Source: Domibacillus sp. PGB-M46
GTDB lineage: Bacteria; Bacillota; Bacilli; Bacillales; Domibacillaceae
Reading direction: 5' to 3'
NCBI RefSeq assembly: GCF_022668875.1
Contig: NZ_JAKGCR010000006.1
Location: forward strand, 124,001 to 188,000
Length of the DNA stretch: 64,000 bases
Shown here: piece after piece, positions 1 to 9,007 of the stretch
Numbering within the stretch: the first letter of the stretch is position 1
Layout: every line of letters begins with the position of its first letter
Position numbers and translations under genes: made by a program
The notes under the pieces: generated by a model
What the model was told of the DNA's origin: nothing
Seen by the model: only the letters and a program-made list of their open reading frames with translations
Databases searched by the model: none

Positions 1-1
1 C

Positions 2-226
2 GGTGTTCTATTTCAAGTTATCACACTGCCGGTGGAATTTAATGCATCAAACCGGGCCATGGACCAAATTGTTGCTTCCGGCATTATCCGCAACAATGAG
101 GAACGACAGGCGCGCAAAGTGTTAAATGCGGCTGCCATGACGTATGTAGCAGCGGCTGCTGTAGCCGTTCTAGAGCTGGTTCGCCTCGTACTCATGTACA
201 CGGGAATGGCTCAAAACGACGATTAA
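2..226 (+). CDS. Zinc metallopeptidase (YugP family), 3' end only
   Basis: Partial reading frame entering from the left edge and ending at a TAA. The visible 74 residues contain the family-typical stretch around LPVEFNASNRA, followed by a helix and a hydrophobic alanine/valine-rich segment that looks membrane-embedded. This matches the C-terminal part of the neutral zinc metallopeptidases of the YugP type (PF04298). These are membrane-associated proteases of unclear substrate. The catalytic HExxH region would lie upstream, outside the window. Family call is from recognition of the C-terminal motif; function is inferred. Confidence 0.75.
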   Translation, partial: GVLFQVITLPVEFNASNRAMDQIVASGIIRNNEERQARKVLNAAAMTYVAAAAVAVLELVRLVLMYTGMAQNDD

Positions 227-233
227 TAATAAA

Positions 234-258
234 AAAGCACCGGAATTTTCCGGTACTT
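234..258 (+). terminator. Terminator hairpin, proximal copy, after the metallopeptidase gene
   Basis: Stem AAAGcACCGGAA / TTCCGGTaCTTT with one mismatch. The downstream T tract is poor. A better copy of the same hairpin lies at 396-426, on the other side of repeat B1. Confidence 0.7.
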
Positions 259-259
259 T

Positions 260-396
260 GGGAGTGGAAAGCAGGCTGATTAAAACGTCTGACTTTCCAG
301 GAACGCCGCCGGCTGGGAAGCGGAGTAACCTTTTTAGGGTCATGAGCATTCACAGCTGGCAAGTGACGCCGAAAGCGGGCGTTTGCGGGCAGCCTG
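260..396 (+). repeat. Family B terminator-flanked repeat, copy B1
   Basis: About 137 bp non-coding segment. It is closely similar to 58427-58573 (copy B2); the shared core runs from the CTTTCCAGGAACGCC motif to GGGCAGCCTGA. Left end has CAGGCTGA and right end CAGCCTGA, giving short inverted ends. It sits between two copies of one terminator hairpin (234-258 and 396-426). An open reading frame across it is not gene-like. Confidence 0.8.
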
Positions 397-426
397 AAGC
401 ACCGGGAGTCTCCCGGTGCTTTTTAA
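396..426. terminator. Terminator hairpin, distal copy
   Basis: Strong stem AAGCACCGGGA / TCCCGGTGCTT with TTTTT, between convergent genes. It overlaps the last codons of the minus-strand ypjC-like gene and can serve both strands. It is a sequence relative of the hairpin at 234-258. Confidence 0.85.
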
Positions 427-1295
427 CGTTCAATCGGCTGTTTGTTTTCATCAAGAGTGAAGCCTTCTCCGAATACATCATGCACAACTGTCACCGAAAC
501 AAATGCGTGCGGATCCACTGCATGAATAATATTCTTCAGCCGGACGATTTCATTTCGGCCCACCACGCAGTATAAAACATCGCGTTCCTGCTTTGTGAAA
601 GAGCCATATCCTTTTAAAATCGTCACTCCGCGATCCATTCGTTTGTTAATTTCGTCCGCAATTTCCTCGTGAGCAGAAGAGATAATCATCGCGCCGCGCG
701 CCGCGTATGCTCCTTCCTGCATAAAGTCAATGACACGTGCTGCGACAAAAACAGCAACGAGCGTATACATCGCTTCCCGGTAATTGATGTATGTCAAAAA
801 AGAAGCCGTGATCACGACCGCGTCGAATAAAAACATGGTTTTGCCCATGCTTACCTGCCAATATTTATGTACAAGCCGCGCAATAATATCGACGCCTCCT
901 GTTGTGCCTCCGTACCGGAACGTAATCCCAAGGCCCACTCCGATAAAAACCCCTGCAAACAGCGCGGCAAGAAACAGGTCATCCCGAAGCGGAATGTGAA
1001 ATTGCCAGTTTTGAAATATCCATAAAAAGAAGGAAACGCTAAAGGTGCCAATCAGCGTATAATAAAAAGAGACGCGGCCGAGCAGTTTCCACCCAATTAA
1101 AAAAATGGGAATGTTAAGAAGTAAATTCGAGTAGGAAGGGTCAATTCCAAATAAATTGTATAATAGCAGGGTAATACCCGTAAAACCGCCCTCCGCTAAA
1201 TTGTTCTGCATATTAAAATGGACAAGCCCAAATGAAAAAATAGCCGAGCCAACCAAAATAAAAAATACATTTTTGGATTTAATGCCGGGTTTCAT
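423..1295 (-). CDS. ypjC: YitT/YpjC family membrane protein (DUF2179)
   Basis: 290 residues. The N-terminal two thirds hold five or six hydrophobic membrane segments with the family landmarks NMQNNLAEGGFTG and TFRYGGTTGGVDIIA. The C-terminal cytosolic domain (about residues 200-290) is the DUF2179 ligand-binding-like domain, with RGVTILKGYGSFT and a final VHDVFGEGF. Length and architecture match B. subtilis YpjC, which lies in the same neighbourhood next to ypjD. Role unproven; family members are thought to be transporters or sensors. Transcribed divergently from ypjD with about 95 bp between them, where both promoters must lie. Confidence 0.88.
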   Translation of the reverse strand: MKPGIKSKNVFFILVGSAIFSFGLVHFNMQNNLAEGGFTGITLLLYNLFGIDPSYSNLLLNIPIFLIGWKLLGRVSFYYTLIGTFSVSFFLWIFQNWQFHIPLRDDLFLAALFAGVFIGVGLGITFRYGGTTGGVDIIARLVHKYWQVSMGKTMFLFDAVVITASFLTYINYREAMYTLVAVFVAARVIDFMQEGAYAARGAMIISSAHEEIADEINKRMDRGVTILKGYGSFTKQERDVLYCVVGRNEIVRLKNIIHAVDPHAFVSVTVVHDVFGEGFTLDENKQPIER

Positions 1296-1390
1296 ATACG
1301 TTCTCCTTTTTATTGTGATGAATAATAAGAAAAAATTGCACCTCCTCTATATAATATGTAACATATAAAAGAAAGAAAGTGGTGAAAAAA

Positions 1391-1723
1391 ATGGATAAAT
1401 CGATGCGTGATATGCAAAAAGAAGTAGACGGCTATATCGGACAGTTTAAAGAGGGCTACTTCAGTCCGCTTGCGATGATGGCCCGCCTGACAGAAGAAAT
1501 GGGCGAGCTGGCCCGTGAAGTCAACCATTACTACGGGGAGAAGCCAAAGAAAACATCCGAAGAAGAGAAAACGATCGAGGAAGAACTCGGGGATGTTTTG
1601 TTTGTAGCCATTTGCCTGGCAAATTCGCTCGAGATTGATTTGCAGACGGCACACGACCGGGTCATGCACAAATTCCAGACAAGAGACAAAGACCGCTGGA
1701 CCAAAATTGAGGAGGACAAGTAA
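1391..1723 (+). CDS. ypjD: MazG-like nucleotide pyrophosphohydrolase YpjD
   Basis: 110 residues, all-alpha MazG fold. It shows the metal-binding EExxE arrangement: [15 protein letters not shown] followed by [16 protein letters not shown]. Family members hydrolyse (d)NTPs or modified nucleotides to monophosphates and pyrophosphate, a house-cleaning role. The ATG at 1391 is preferred over two in-frame GTGs just upstream, because those GTGs form the purine-rich ribosome site. dapB follows after 2 nt, so this is the first gene of the ypjD-dapB-mgsA-bshA-cca-birA cluster. Confidence 0.9.
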   Translation: MDKSMRDMQKEVDGYIGQFKEGYFSPLAMMARLTEEMGELAREVNHYYGEKPKKTSEEEKTIEEELGDVLFVAICLANSLEIDLQTAHDRVMHKFQTRDKDRWTKIEEDK

Positions 1724-1725
1724 AA

Positions 1726-2523
1726 ATGAGCAGTATTCGTGTTATTATCGCAGGCCCGCGCGGCCGCATGGGAATGGAAGCAGTTAAAATGGTGATGAAT
1801 ACACCAGAATTTGAATTGGTAGCGGCCCTGGACCGAAAACATGCCGGGGAAACACTGGAGGATATCGGGTTTTCCGGCTCAAAAGCACCGATTTATACAG
1901 ACGCAAGAGACTGCTTCTCAGAGCATCAAGCGGATGTATTGATTGATTTAACAACACCTGAATTCGGCTATGTACATACAAAAACAGCACTTGAGCACGG
2001 TATTCGTCCAGTGGTAGGGACAACGGGCTTTACCGATGAACAGCTGGAGGAACTAAAAGAGCTTTCTGCATCAAAAGAGCTTGGGTGCATTATTGCCCCT
2101 AACTTTGCCATTGGCGCCGTTTTGATGATGAAGTTTTCCCAGATGGCAGCGAAGTACTTTAGCGACGTAGAAATCATTGAGCTTCACCACGATAAAAAGC
2201 TGGATGCACCGTCTGGTACAGCCGTAAAAACAGCGCAAATGATCAGCGAAGTGCGTGAACCGAAACGCCAGGGGCATCCAGAAGAAAAAGAAACGATTCC
2301 AGGCGCACGCGGTGCCGAAATGGACGGCATGCATATTCATAGTGTCCGCCTGCCGGGCTTAATTGCACATCAGCAGGTGCTGTTTGGTGCGGATGGCGAG
2401 TCCTTAACAATCCGTCATGACTCTTACAACCGGGCATCCTTTATGTCTGGCGTAAAAGTATGCGTGGAAACGGTCATGAAAACAAAAACATTGGTGTATG
2501 GTCTCGAAAATATCTTAGATTAA
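1726..2523 (+). CDS. dapB: 4-hydroxy-tetrahydrodipicolinate reductase
   Basis: 265 residues. The enzyme reduces 4-hydroxy-tetrahydrodipicolinate with NAD(P)H in the diaminopimelate/lysine pathway, which also feeds spore dipicolinate and peptidoglycan. Visible: N-terminal Rossmann motif with GPRGRMG near residue 10, the VGTTGFT segment, and the catalytic and substrate-binding signature [15 protein letters not shown] with the active-site HH and lysine. Ribosome site GAGGACAAG. Overlap-free but tight spacing with ypjD and mgsA indicates one operon. Confidence 0.97.
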   Translation: MSSIRVIIAGPRGRMGMEAVKMVMNTPEFELVAALDRKHAGETLEDIGFSGSKAPIYTDARDCFSEHQADVLIDLTTPEFGYVHTKTALEHGIRPVVGTTGFTDEQLEELKELSASKELGCIIAPNFAIGAVLMMKFSQMAAKYFSDVEIIELHHDKKLDAPSGTAVKTAQMISEVREPKRQGHPEEKETIPGARGAEMDGMHIHSVRLPGLIAHQQVLFGADGESLTIRHDSYNRASFMSGVKVCVETVMKTKTLVYGLENILD

Positions 2524-2535
2524 TGGGGGATTCTA

Positions 2536-2913
2536 ATGAATATTGCGCTGATTGCACATGATAAGAAAAAAGACGACTTGATCGAATTTGTAGACCTTCA
2601 TAAAGAGGTGTTTGGTGCCCACACACTTTTTGCAACAGGCACTACCGGGACGCGCGTAATGGAAAAAACAGGGCTTGATGTGCACCGGTTTCAATCCGGG
2701 CCGCTTGGAGGGGACCAGGAAATCGGCGCCCGTATCGCACGGGGGGAAATGGATTTTGTTTTTTTCTTCCGGGATCCGCTTACGGCGCAGCCGCATGAAC
2801 CGGACGTAACCGCGCTTGTCCGTCTTTGTGATGTATATTCTGTTCCGCTTGCAACAAACCTTGGAACAGCACGCGTATTGATTGATGGTATTATTGAAGA
2901 ACAGAGTGAATGA
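2536..2913 (+). CDS. mgsA: Methylglyoxal synthase
   Basis: 125 residues. Converts dihydroxyacetone phosphate to methylglyoxal and phosphate, a bypass of lower glycolysis when phosphate is short. Visible: [10 protein letters not shown] at the start, the phosphate-binding TGTTGT segment near residue 35, [14 protein letters not shown] with the catalytic Asp, and the [12 protein letters not shown] loop. Slightly shorter at the C terminus than the B. subtilis enzyme, which is not unusual. Bacillithiol biosynthesis follows directly (bshA), which fits because bacillithiol helps detoxify methylglyoxal. The usual bshB1 between them is absent. Confidence 0.96.
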   Translation: MNIALIAHDKKKDDLIEFVDLHKEVFGAHTLFATGTTGTRVMEKTGLDVHRFQSGPLGGDQEIGARIARGEMDFVFFFRDPLTAQPHEPDVTALVRLCDVYSVPLATNLGTARVLIDGIIEEQSE

Positions 2914-2929
2914 TCGGCAGGAGAAAAAT

Positions 2930-4072
2930 ATGGGATTAAACATTGGTATTACATGCTATCCGTCTGTGGGCGGATCAGGCGTCGTGGCAACGGAGCTTGG
3001 CAAGCTTCTGGCTGAGCAGGGGCATACCATTCATTTTATTACATCGGCTGTTCCGTTTCGGCTTAATCGGGTATACCCAAATATCTTTTTTCATCAAGTG
3101 GAAGTCAATCAATATTCGGTTTTTCAGTACCCGCCTTATGATATTGCCCTCGCAAGCAAAATGGCCGAGGTGATTGAGCGTGAAAAGCTTGATATTTTAC
3201 ACGTTCATTATGCAATCCCGCACGCGGTTTGTGCTATTCTAGGCAAGCAGATGGCCAAGTCGAACGTAAAAATCGTGACCACGCTGCATGGAACAGATAT
3301 TACGGTGCTTGGCACAGATTCGGCACTGGCACCCGCCATTAAATTCGGTATTGAACAATCGGATGCAGTCACAGCTGTTTCCCACTCGCTTGTAAAGCAG
3401 ACAAAAGAGATGATCGCACCGGATAAGCACATTGAAACCGTGTACAACTTTATTGACGAGCGCGTATACCGCCCCGTTGAGACGGCCCGCCATTTAAGGA
3501 AAGAGTTTGGCATCAAAGATGAGGAAAAAGTGGTGATTCATGTATCGAATTTCCGCGCCGTCAAACGAGTCACAGATGTAATAAAAGTATTTGCCAACAT
3601 TGCTGAGCAAATGCCCGCAAAGCTTCTCCTGGTTGGAGACGGGCCGGAGATGACGGTTGTCTGCCGGCTGGCCGAATCACTTGGACTTGAAGGACAAGTG
3701 CTTTATCTTGGAAAGCAAAACAATTTAGCGGAATTATACACGATCAGCGATGTAAAGCTTCTTCTGTCAGAGAAAGAAAGCTTTGGGCTCGTCGCTCTTG
3801 AGGCGATGGCATGCGGGGTGCCGTGTATTGGAACTAATGCAGGCGGCATTCCAGAAGTGATTGAGGACGGTGAAAACGGATTTGTCCGCCCCATTGGTGA
3901 CATCGAAGCGATCAGCGGAGCAGCAATTGAATTGCTGACAAATGAAGCCTTATATGAACAGATGAAGCAGCGGTCAATGAAAACTGTTCAGGAGCAGTTT
4001 CATTCATCTGATATTGTAAAGCAATATGAACGTATTTATTACAGCTTGCTGGAGGAAGCCACTTATGATTGA
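2930..4072 (+). CDS. bshA: N-acetyl-alpha-D-glucosaminyl L-malate synthase BshA
   Basis: 380 residues, GT4-family glycosyltransferase. Joins UDP-N-acetylglucosamine to L-malate, first step of bacillithiol synthesis. Visible: N-terminal [18 protein letters not shown], the HVHYAIPHA segment, and the C-terminal nucleotide-sugar site ending in the E-x7-E motif ([18 protein letters not shown]). The ATG at 2930 follows a CAGGAG site; the upstream in-frame start at 2882 lies inside mgsA. The stop overlaps the cca start by 8 nt, so translation is likely coupled. Confidence 0.95.
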   Translation: MGLNIGITCYPSVGGSGVVATELGKLLAEQGHTIHFITSAVPFRLNRVYPNIFFHQVEVNQYSVFQYPPYDIALASKMAEVIEREKLDILHVHYAIPHAVCAILGKQMAKSNVKIVTTLHGTDITVLGTDSALAPAIKFGIEQSDAVTAVSHSLVKQTKEMIAPDKHIETVYNFIDERVYRPVETARHLRKEFGIKDEEKVVIHVSNFRAVKRVTDVIKVFANIAEQMPAKLLLVGDGPEMTVVCRLAESLGLEGQVLYLGKQNNLAELYTISDVKLLLSEKESFGLVALEAMACGVPCIGTNAGGIPEVIEDGENGFVRPIGDIEAISGAAIELLTNEALYEQMKQRSMKTVQEQFHSSDIVKQYERIYYSLLEEATYD

Positions 4073-5261
4073 CCATCCTTTTTTTCGGCAGGCGCTGCCG
4101 GTTATTGCACGCCTGGAAGAAGCGGGCTTCGAAGCATTTTTTGTCGGCGGAGCGGTCCGGGACCTTTTTCTGGGCCGTCCTGTTCATGATGTGGATATTG
4201 CCACATCAGCAGTGCCGGCTGAAGTAAAAGCAGTGTTTAGGAATACGGTTGACGTCGGTATTGATCATGGGACAATCCTCGTTTTGCATAACGGTATTGG
4301 CTTCGAAGTGACTACATTTCGGACCGAATCCGATTATACGGATTTCAGGCGGCCGGATCAGGTCCGGTTTGTCCGCTCCCTGTATGAAGATTTAAAACGC
4401 CGTGATTTTACGATGAATGCAATGGCGATGAATAAAAATGGCGAATGGATTGACCCCTTTGGCGGAAAAGAAGATATCCAAACGAGAAAAATCCGGACTG
4501 TAGGCCGTGCAGGCGAACGTTTTTCAGAGGATGCCCTCCGAATGATGCGTGCTGCCCGGTTTGTAAGTCAGTTGTCTTTTCGTTTGGATGACGATACGAA
4601 GGAAGCGATGACCGAGCATGCGCCGCTGCTCGGTCACATCGCCGTTGAGCGGAAGCTGAACGAAATGGACAAACTGTTTAGCGGGTGCAATAAGCGCCAG
4701 GCGGTGGCTGTATTAATTGAAACAGGACTTTATCAATTTCTGCCAGGGCTGAGTGGACAAAAGCCCGCGCTTACCCGATTGGCAGGTCTTCCGATTGAAG
4801 GGCTGACAGCAGATCAGGTTTGGACAGCGGCAGCTTACTTGTGTGCAGAGGAAGATCCGTCCCCATTTTTAACACAATGGCGGCTTCCGCAAAAAAGAAT
4901 TAAAAGCATCAGCCGAAGTGTTCGAACGTTAATTCAGTTTTTAGCGAAAGGCGCTACCGATTGGCAGGTTTTTCAAGGCGGTCTCCAGTCATCTGTTGAC
5001 GCAGCGGCTGCAGGGTACGCACTGACCGGAGCAAAAGAGCTGGATGCCGGCAGGGCAGCCAGCCGTTTTGAATCGCTTCCGATAAAAAGCCGCCACGATC
5101 TCGCCATTACAGGAAATGATTTGATCCAATGGGCGTCCAAGCCAAGGGGTCCATGGATAAAAGAAGTGCTTGAACGAACGGAGCGGGCTGTTATTGCACG
5201 CGACGTTCCAAACGAGCGAACGGAAATTGAAAGGTGGCTGCATGCATGCAATCTTCTGTAA
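4065..5261 (+). CDS. cca: CCA-adding tRNA nucleotidyltransferase
   Basis: 398 residues, class II CCA-adding enzyme of the Bacillus type. Adds or repairs the 3' CCA of tRNA without a nucleic-acid template. Visible: nucleotidyltransferase motif [23 protein letters not shown] (GGxVR and the DxD metal pair), [11 protein letters not shown] (motif B), and the base-recognition region [17 protein letters not shown] (motif D/E). The ATG at 4065 lies inside the end of bshA with ribosome site GGAGGAAG. The 3' end overlaps the birA start region. Confidence 0.95.
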   Translation: MIDHPFFRQALPVIARLEEAGFEAFFVGGAVRDLFLGRPVHDVDIATSAVPAEVKAVFRNTVDVGIDHGTILVLHNGIGFEVTTFRTESDYTDFRRPDQVRFVRSLYEDLKRRDFTMNAMAMNKNGEWIDPFGGKEDIQTRKIRTVGRAGERFSEDALRMMRAARFVSQLSFRLDDDTKEAMTEHAPLLGHIAVERKLNEMDKLFSGCNKRQAVAVLIETGLYQFLPGLSGQKPALTRLAGLPIEGLTADQVWTAAAYLCAEEDPSPFLTQWRLPQKRIKSISRSVRTLIQFLAKGATDWQVFQGGLQSSVDAAAAGYALTGAKELDAGRAASRFESLPIKSRHDLAITGNDLIQWASKPRGPWIKEVLERTERAVIARDVPNERTEIERWLHACNLL

Positions 5262-6220
5262 AGCATAAACTGCTCGAGGTGTTTTCAAAAGCAGATGGTG
5301 GGTTTGTATCCGGCCAGGCATTGGCTGACTACATTGGCTGTTCGCGAACCGCTGTCTGGAAGCATATTGAATCACTGCGGCAGGAAGGCTTTGAGCTTGA
5401 AGCAGTACGAAACAAAGGTTACCGCATTACAGGGAAGCCTGATAAAGTAAGTGAAAACGAATTGTTAATCGGCCTTCAAACGGATCAGCTCGGTAAACAA
5501 ATTGTTTTTAAAGAAACAGTCGAATCTACACAGAAAGAAGCGCATAAAATCGCGGAAGAATCAGAGGAAGGAACGCTGGTTATTGCGGAAGAGCAAACAG
5601 CAGGGCGCGGCCGCATGACCAGAGCATGGCATTCTCCTAAGGGTACAGGGATTTGGATGAGTCTTATTTTAAAGCCAAACCTTCCGCCTGTGAAAGCGCC
5701 GCAGTTTACGTTGATTGCGGCTGTGGCCGTCGCAGAAGCTATTCAGGATGTAACCGGGCTGACGCCGGAAATCAAGTGGCCCAATGACCTTTTGATGAAC
5801 GGGAAAAAAATAACCGGTATTCTAACAGAACTTCAAGCGGATGCTGACCGTATCCGTTCCATTATTATCGGGATTGGCATGAATGTAAACCAGCAGGCAT
5901 TTCCGGCTGAGCTTGAAGACATTGCTACTTCACTCGCCATTGAAAAAGGAGAAACCATCTCCCGCGCTAAGCTTGTACAGGCTATCCTTAAAAATATGGA
6001 AATCTACTATAAAGAGTATGTGGAAAACGGATTTGCCTCGATCAAAGAAAAATGGGAATCCTTTGCCGTTTCGATTGGCCGTCATATTACGGCCCGAACC
6101 GTGAATGGCTCGATTCGAGGGAAGGCAATTGGGATTACAGAAGAAGGCGTATTAAAGCTGCAGGATGAAGAAGGCATCGTTCACTCGATCTACTCAGCGG
6201 ACATTGAAATTGAACGGTAG
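5246..6220 (+). CDS. birA: Bifunctional biotin-protein ligase / biotin operon repressor
   Basis: 324 residues, matching the B. subtilis enzyme length. Residues 5-65 form a winged helix-turn-helix (ALADYIGCSRTAVWKHIESLRQ). Next comes the ligase domain with the biotinyl-AMP loop GRGRMTRAWHSPKG and the central KWPNDLL motif, then the C-terminal SH3-like domain. Activates biotin to biotinyl-5'-AMP, transfers it to carboxylases, and represses biotin genes when loaded. The ATG at 5246 is well spaced from AAAGGTGG; a GTG 12 nt upstream is the alternative. Last gene of the ypjD cluster. Confidence 0.95.
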   Translation: MQSSVKHKLLEVFSKADGGFVSGQALADYIGCSRTAVWKHIESLRQEGFELEAVRNKGYRITGKPDKVSENELLIGLQTDQLGKQIVFKETVESTQKEAHKIAEESEEGTLVIAEEQTAGRGRMTRAWHSPKGTGIWMSLILKPNLPPVKAPQFTLIAAVAVAEAIQDVTGLTPEIKWPNDLLMNGKKITGILTELQADADRIRSIIIGIGMNVNQQAFPAELEDIATSLAIEKGETISRAKLVQAILKNMEIYYKEYVENGFASIKEKWESFAVSIGRHITARTVNGSIRGKAIGITEEGVLKLQDEEGIVHSIYSADIEIER

Positions 6221-6240
6221 TCAAATGAGGGGATGCCTGT

Positions 6241-6458
6241 TATAATAATCGTGAACAAGGGCGGTATCATGCTTGAACTGCACCGCGTTCCGAAAGTAAA
6301 ACGCATTTTATAACAAGACAAACACTGCCTTGATCCGAATGGACAGGGACAGAGGGTCGAAACATTATTCCGTTTACAGCGGGGTCCTTCTGCTTCTTTC
6401 CAGCAAAAGGACCCTTTTTTTATTGTTTCGTCTCCTCTGATCAAAAGGAGGAAACAGC
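6241..6458 (+). promoter_or_regulatory. panB leader: TATAAT element, structured 5' leader, intrinsic hairpin
   Basis: A TATAAT at 6241-6246 starts a leader of about 200 nt before panB. It has GC-rich segments capable of pairing (around 6257-6295 and 6330-6360) and then a strong hairpin with T7 at 6382-6421, ending 38 nt before the start codon. Leaders of panB operons in Firmicutes can carry the conserved 'pan' RNA motif. The position and the terminator-like hairpin fit regulated read-through, but I cannot match the pan consensus base by base. The hairpin could instead just terminate birA transcription. Confidence 0.45.
6382..6421 (+). terminator. Intrinsic terminator before panB
   Basis: Stem GGGTCCTTcTGC / GCAaAAGGACCC with T7. 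It either ends the birA operon or acts as an attenuator of panBCD; both are compatible with its place 38 nt before panB. Confidence 0.85.
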
Positions 6459-7298
6459 GTGAAGCGAACAGCAGATTTTATTAAGATGAAAGCCGGTCAG
6501 GAAAAAATCGCGATGATTACAGCGTATGACTACCCGTCAGCCAAGCAGGCGGAAGCAGGCGGTTCAGACATTATTTTAGTCGGTGATTCTCTCGGCATGA
6601 CCGTGCTTGGGTATGAATCCACGGTTTACGTGACAACGGAAGACATGGTTCATCATACAAAAGCTGTTAAGCGGGGCGCCCGCCATACATTTGTCGTAAC
6701 AGATATGCCGTTTATGACTTACCACGTAAACAAAGAACAAACGTTAAATACAGCCCGTGCCATCATGCAGGACGGAGGTGCTGACGCCGTTAAACTTGAA
6801 GGTGCCGGCGAAGTTGTGGAACGCGTCCGTGAATTAACGGCAGCCGGGGTGCCGGTATGCGCCCATCTGGGGCTTACGCCGCAGTCCGTCGGTGTGCTCG
6901 GCGGCTATAAGGTACAGGGGAAAACAGCTGAAGCTGCGCAGCAGCTGCTAGCCGACGCAAAAGCGATGGAGCAGGCCGGAGCGTTTATGCTGGTGCTTGA
7001 ATGTGTACCGCACCAGGTAGCGCAGTCGGTTGCACAAGCGCTTCACATTCCGGTTATTGGCATTGGAGCGGGTGTGGAAACGGACGGGCAGGTGCTTGTA
7101 TATCATGACATTACCCGTTACGGAGTGGAACGGACAGCTAAGTTTGTGAAAAGTTATGCGGATTTTGACGAAGCCGGCATACAAGCTGTTTCTTCTTACG
7201 TAGCAGATGTGAAAGCAGGCGCATTTCCAGCCAAAGAGCATACCTTTACGATGAAGGAAGAAGAGCTGGATCGTTTGTACGGAGGCGTCCATTCATGA
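6459..7298 (+). CDS. panB: 3-methyl-2-oxobutanoate hydroxymethyltransferase
   Basis: 279 residues, TIM-barrel enzyme. Transfers a hydroxymethyl group from 5,10-methylenetetrahydrofolate to 2-oxoisovalerate to give ketopantoate, first committed step of pantothenate/CoA synthesis. Visible: [16 protein letters not shown], the metal site [21 protein letters not shown] with the substrate-binding lysine just before it (VKLEGAGE), and [11 protein letters not shown] start with a perfect AAAGGAGG site. ATGA overlap with panC. Confidence 0.97.
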   Translation: MKRTADFIKMKAGQEKIAMITAYDYPSAKQAEAGGSDIILVGDSLGMTVLGYESTVYVTTEDMVHHTKAVKRGARHTFVVTDMPFMTYHVNKEQTLNTARAIMQDGGADAVKLEGAGEVVERVRELTAAGVPVCAHLGLTPQSVGVLGGYKVQGKTAEAAQQLLADAKAMEQAGAFMLVLECVPHQVAQSVAQALHIPVIGIGAGVETDGQVLVYHDITRYGVERTAKFVKSYADFDEAGIQAVSSYVADVKAGAFPAKEHTFTMKEEELDRLYGGVHS

Positions 7299-8167
7299 AA
7301 ATTGTCCGTACGATCTCCGGTTTGAAGAAAGAAATACGGGCAGCTCAATCGGCCGGCAAGTCCATTGGTTTTGTGCCTACGATGGGTTTTTTGCATGAAG
7401 GGCACCTGACGCTTGCCCGGCAGGCACGCAGCCAAAATGACGTTGTGGTGATGTCTATTTTTGTCAACCCGCTTCAATTTGGGCCAAATGAAGATTTTGA
7501 GCGTTATCCCCGTGATGAAGAACGGGATACACGGCTTGCAGGGGAAGTGGGCGTGGACCTTTTGTTTCTGCCGTCAGTAGAGGAAATGTATCCGGAAGAG
7601 CCGGCTGTGACGCTGACCGTTCATAAACGGACGAACGCCCTGTGCGGTCTTTCACGTGAAGGCCATTTTGACGGGGTGGCAACGGTGGTCATGAAGCTGT
7701 TTCATTTAACCGAAGCAGACCGTGCTTATTTCGGGAAAAAAGATGCCCAGCAGCTTGCTGTGATTCATGGCTTAGTGGATGCGCTGAACGTACCGATCGA
7801 AATTATTGGTGTGGATACTGTGAGAGAACCGGATGGCCTCGCAAAAAGTTCGCGGAATGTATACCTTCTTCCGGAGGAACGGGAAAAAGCGCCAGCCATC
7901 TATAAAGCGCTTGGGCTGATCAAGCAGTCCGTTGAAGCAGGAGAAACCGATGTCGCTTCCTTAAAACAAAAAGCGCGTTACGTATTGGAAGAAGAGGCAG
8001 GAGCAGTGATCGACTACCTCGAGATTTTATCATATCCTGCTCTTGAGCCGATTGAGAAGGTCAACGAAACAATCATTGCGGCCGCAGCTGTGCAGTACAA
8101 GCAGGCGCGTTTAATTGATAATGTGATTTTACCAGTGAAAGGAAGTGCGCCATGTACCGCACAATGA
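7295..8167 (+). CDS. panC: Pantothenate synthetase (pantoate-beta-alanine ligase)
   Basis: 290 residues, HIGH-family ligase. Condenses pantoate with beta-alanine using ATP. Visible: [12 protein letters not shown] with the HxGH nucleotide motif, [28 protein letters not shown], and the KMSKS-equivalent loop [11 protein letters not shown]. Starts at an ATG overlapping the panB stop. The last 16 nt overlap panD, so the three genes are co-translated in one pathway operon. Confidence 0.97.
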   Translation: MKIVRTISGLKKEIRAAQSAGKSIGFVPTMGFLHEGHLTLARQARSQNDVVVMSIFVNPLQFGPNEDFERYPRDEERDTRLAGEVGVDLLFLPSVEEMYPEEPAVTLTVHKRTNALCGLSREGHFDGVATVVMKLFHLTEADRAYFGKKDAQQLAVIHGLVDALNVPIEIIGVDTVREPDGLAKSSRNVYLLPEEREKAPAIYKALGLIKQSVEAGETDVASLKQKARYVLEEEAGAVIDYLEILSYPALEPIEKVNETIIAAAAVQYKQARLIDNVILPVKGSAPCTAQ

Positions 8168-8535
8168 TGAACGGAAAAATCCACCGAGCAACGGTGACCG
8201 AGGCCAATTTAAACTATGTCGGCAGTATTACGATCGATGAGGATCTGCTTGATGCAGCAGGCATGCTGCCGAATGAGAAAGTGCAGATTGTCAACAATAA
8301 TAACGGTGCACGTCTGGAAACATATATCATTCCGGGTGAGCGCGGCAGCGGCGTCGTTTGTTTAAACGGTGCAGCGGCGCGTCTGGTTCAGCCCGGTGAT
8401 ACCGTTATTATTATTTCTTATGTTCTAGTAGCGGAAGAAAAGGTAAAAGAGCACAAACCAAAAGTGCTGATTATGGACGCTGATAATCGGATTGCCGACA
8501 TGCTTCATCAAGAACCGGCTTCCACCATTATGTAA
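8152..8535 (+). CDS. panD: Aspartate 1-decarboxylase proenzyme
   Basis: 127 residues. Decarboxylates aspartate to beta-alanine, the second substrate of PanC. A pyruvoyl enzyme that cleaves itself at a Gly-Ser bond; that bond is visible in NYVGSITID near residue 24. Also visible are the conserved [17 protein letters not shown] and NGAAARL segments. The start lies within the end of panC. A doubled terminator hairpin containing repeat A1 follows. Confidence 0.97.
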   Translation: MYRTMMNGKIHRATVTEANLNYVGSITIDEDLLDAAGMLPNEKVQIVNNNNGARLETYIIPGERGSGVVCLNGAAARLVQPGDTVIIISYVLVAEEKVKEHKPKVLIMDADNRIADMLHQEPASTIM

Positions 8536-8542
8536 GGACATT

Positions 8543-8566
8543 GACCGCTGGTTATCCAGCGGTTTT
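8543..8566 (+). terminator. panD terminator hairpin, proximal copy
   Basis: Perfect 7-bp stem CCGCTGG / CCAGCGG with a short T run, 8 nt after the panD stop. Related hairpin at 8816-8844 on the far side of repeat A1. Confidence 0.8.
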
Positions 8567-8815
8567 AGTGTGTAGACCAAGTCTTTCGCTTTTAAAAGAG
8601 AGGCTTCACTAAGTGTTATTGAACTTCAATAAGCACAAAGGCTGAATAGACATTTTCTCTTTTTAAACAGAAGGCTACAACCTTATGGGCTCTATACCAC
8701 CTTGTTGCAAGCCACTTGGCTCAGCGCCAGCCCCGCGGAAAGCGGAGCTGCCCGGACGCCGCCGATCCATCCCATTCGTCTGCACAGTCATCCATTTAAC
8801 TTGTCTACAGTCTGT
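8567..8815 (-). repeat. Family A terminator-flanked repeat, copy A1 (internally deleted)
   Basis: Reverse-complement relative of A2 (28112-28425). Matches run from the AGTGTGTAGA end through the poly-A/T flank (CTTTCGCTTTT, ATTTTCTCTTTTTAAACAGA) and TTGCAAGCCACTTGG. It then jumps straight to CTCAGCGCC, missing about 75 bp present in the other copies, and ends TTGTCTACAG. Ends are imperfect inverted repeats built around TGTAGAcaaa. Any open frame crossing it is a by-product of the repeat. Confidence 0.85.
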
Positions 8816-8844
8816 GACCGCTGTTTATAGAGTGGTCTTTTTTT
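8816..8844 (+). terminator. panD terminator hairpin, distal copy
   Basis: Stem GACCGCT / AGTGGTC (one GT pair) with T7. It repeats the GACCGCTG core of the hairpin at 8543-8566. Confidence 0.75.
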
Positions 8845-9007
8845 CTTTCCTCAAATTTGGCAACGGTGTTTTTGTCCTGCCAGCTTCCTTTGTTTTGAAG
8901 AAAAGCCGCCTGGCGGATGCTTTTGTTTGAATTGATGCCCATAAGCAGGCACCTTTTGCTCTTCTTATGGTAAACTGATAAAGAATTTACTTAAAGGTGT
9001 GTTTGCC

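Noticed and set aside
8543-8844. Group IIC intron at a terminator
   Set aside because: Class C group II introns also insert at terminators, but the A elements are far too short, lack the domain V pattern, and are flanked by duplicated target, which group II introns do not make.
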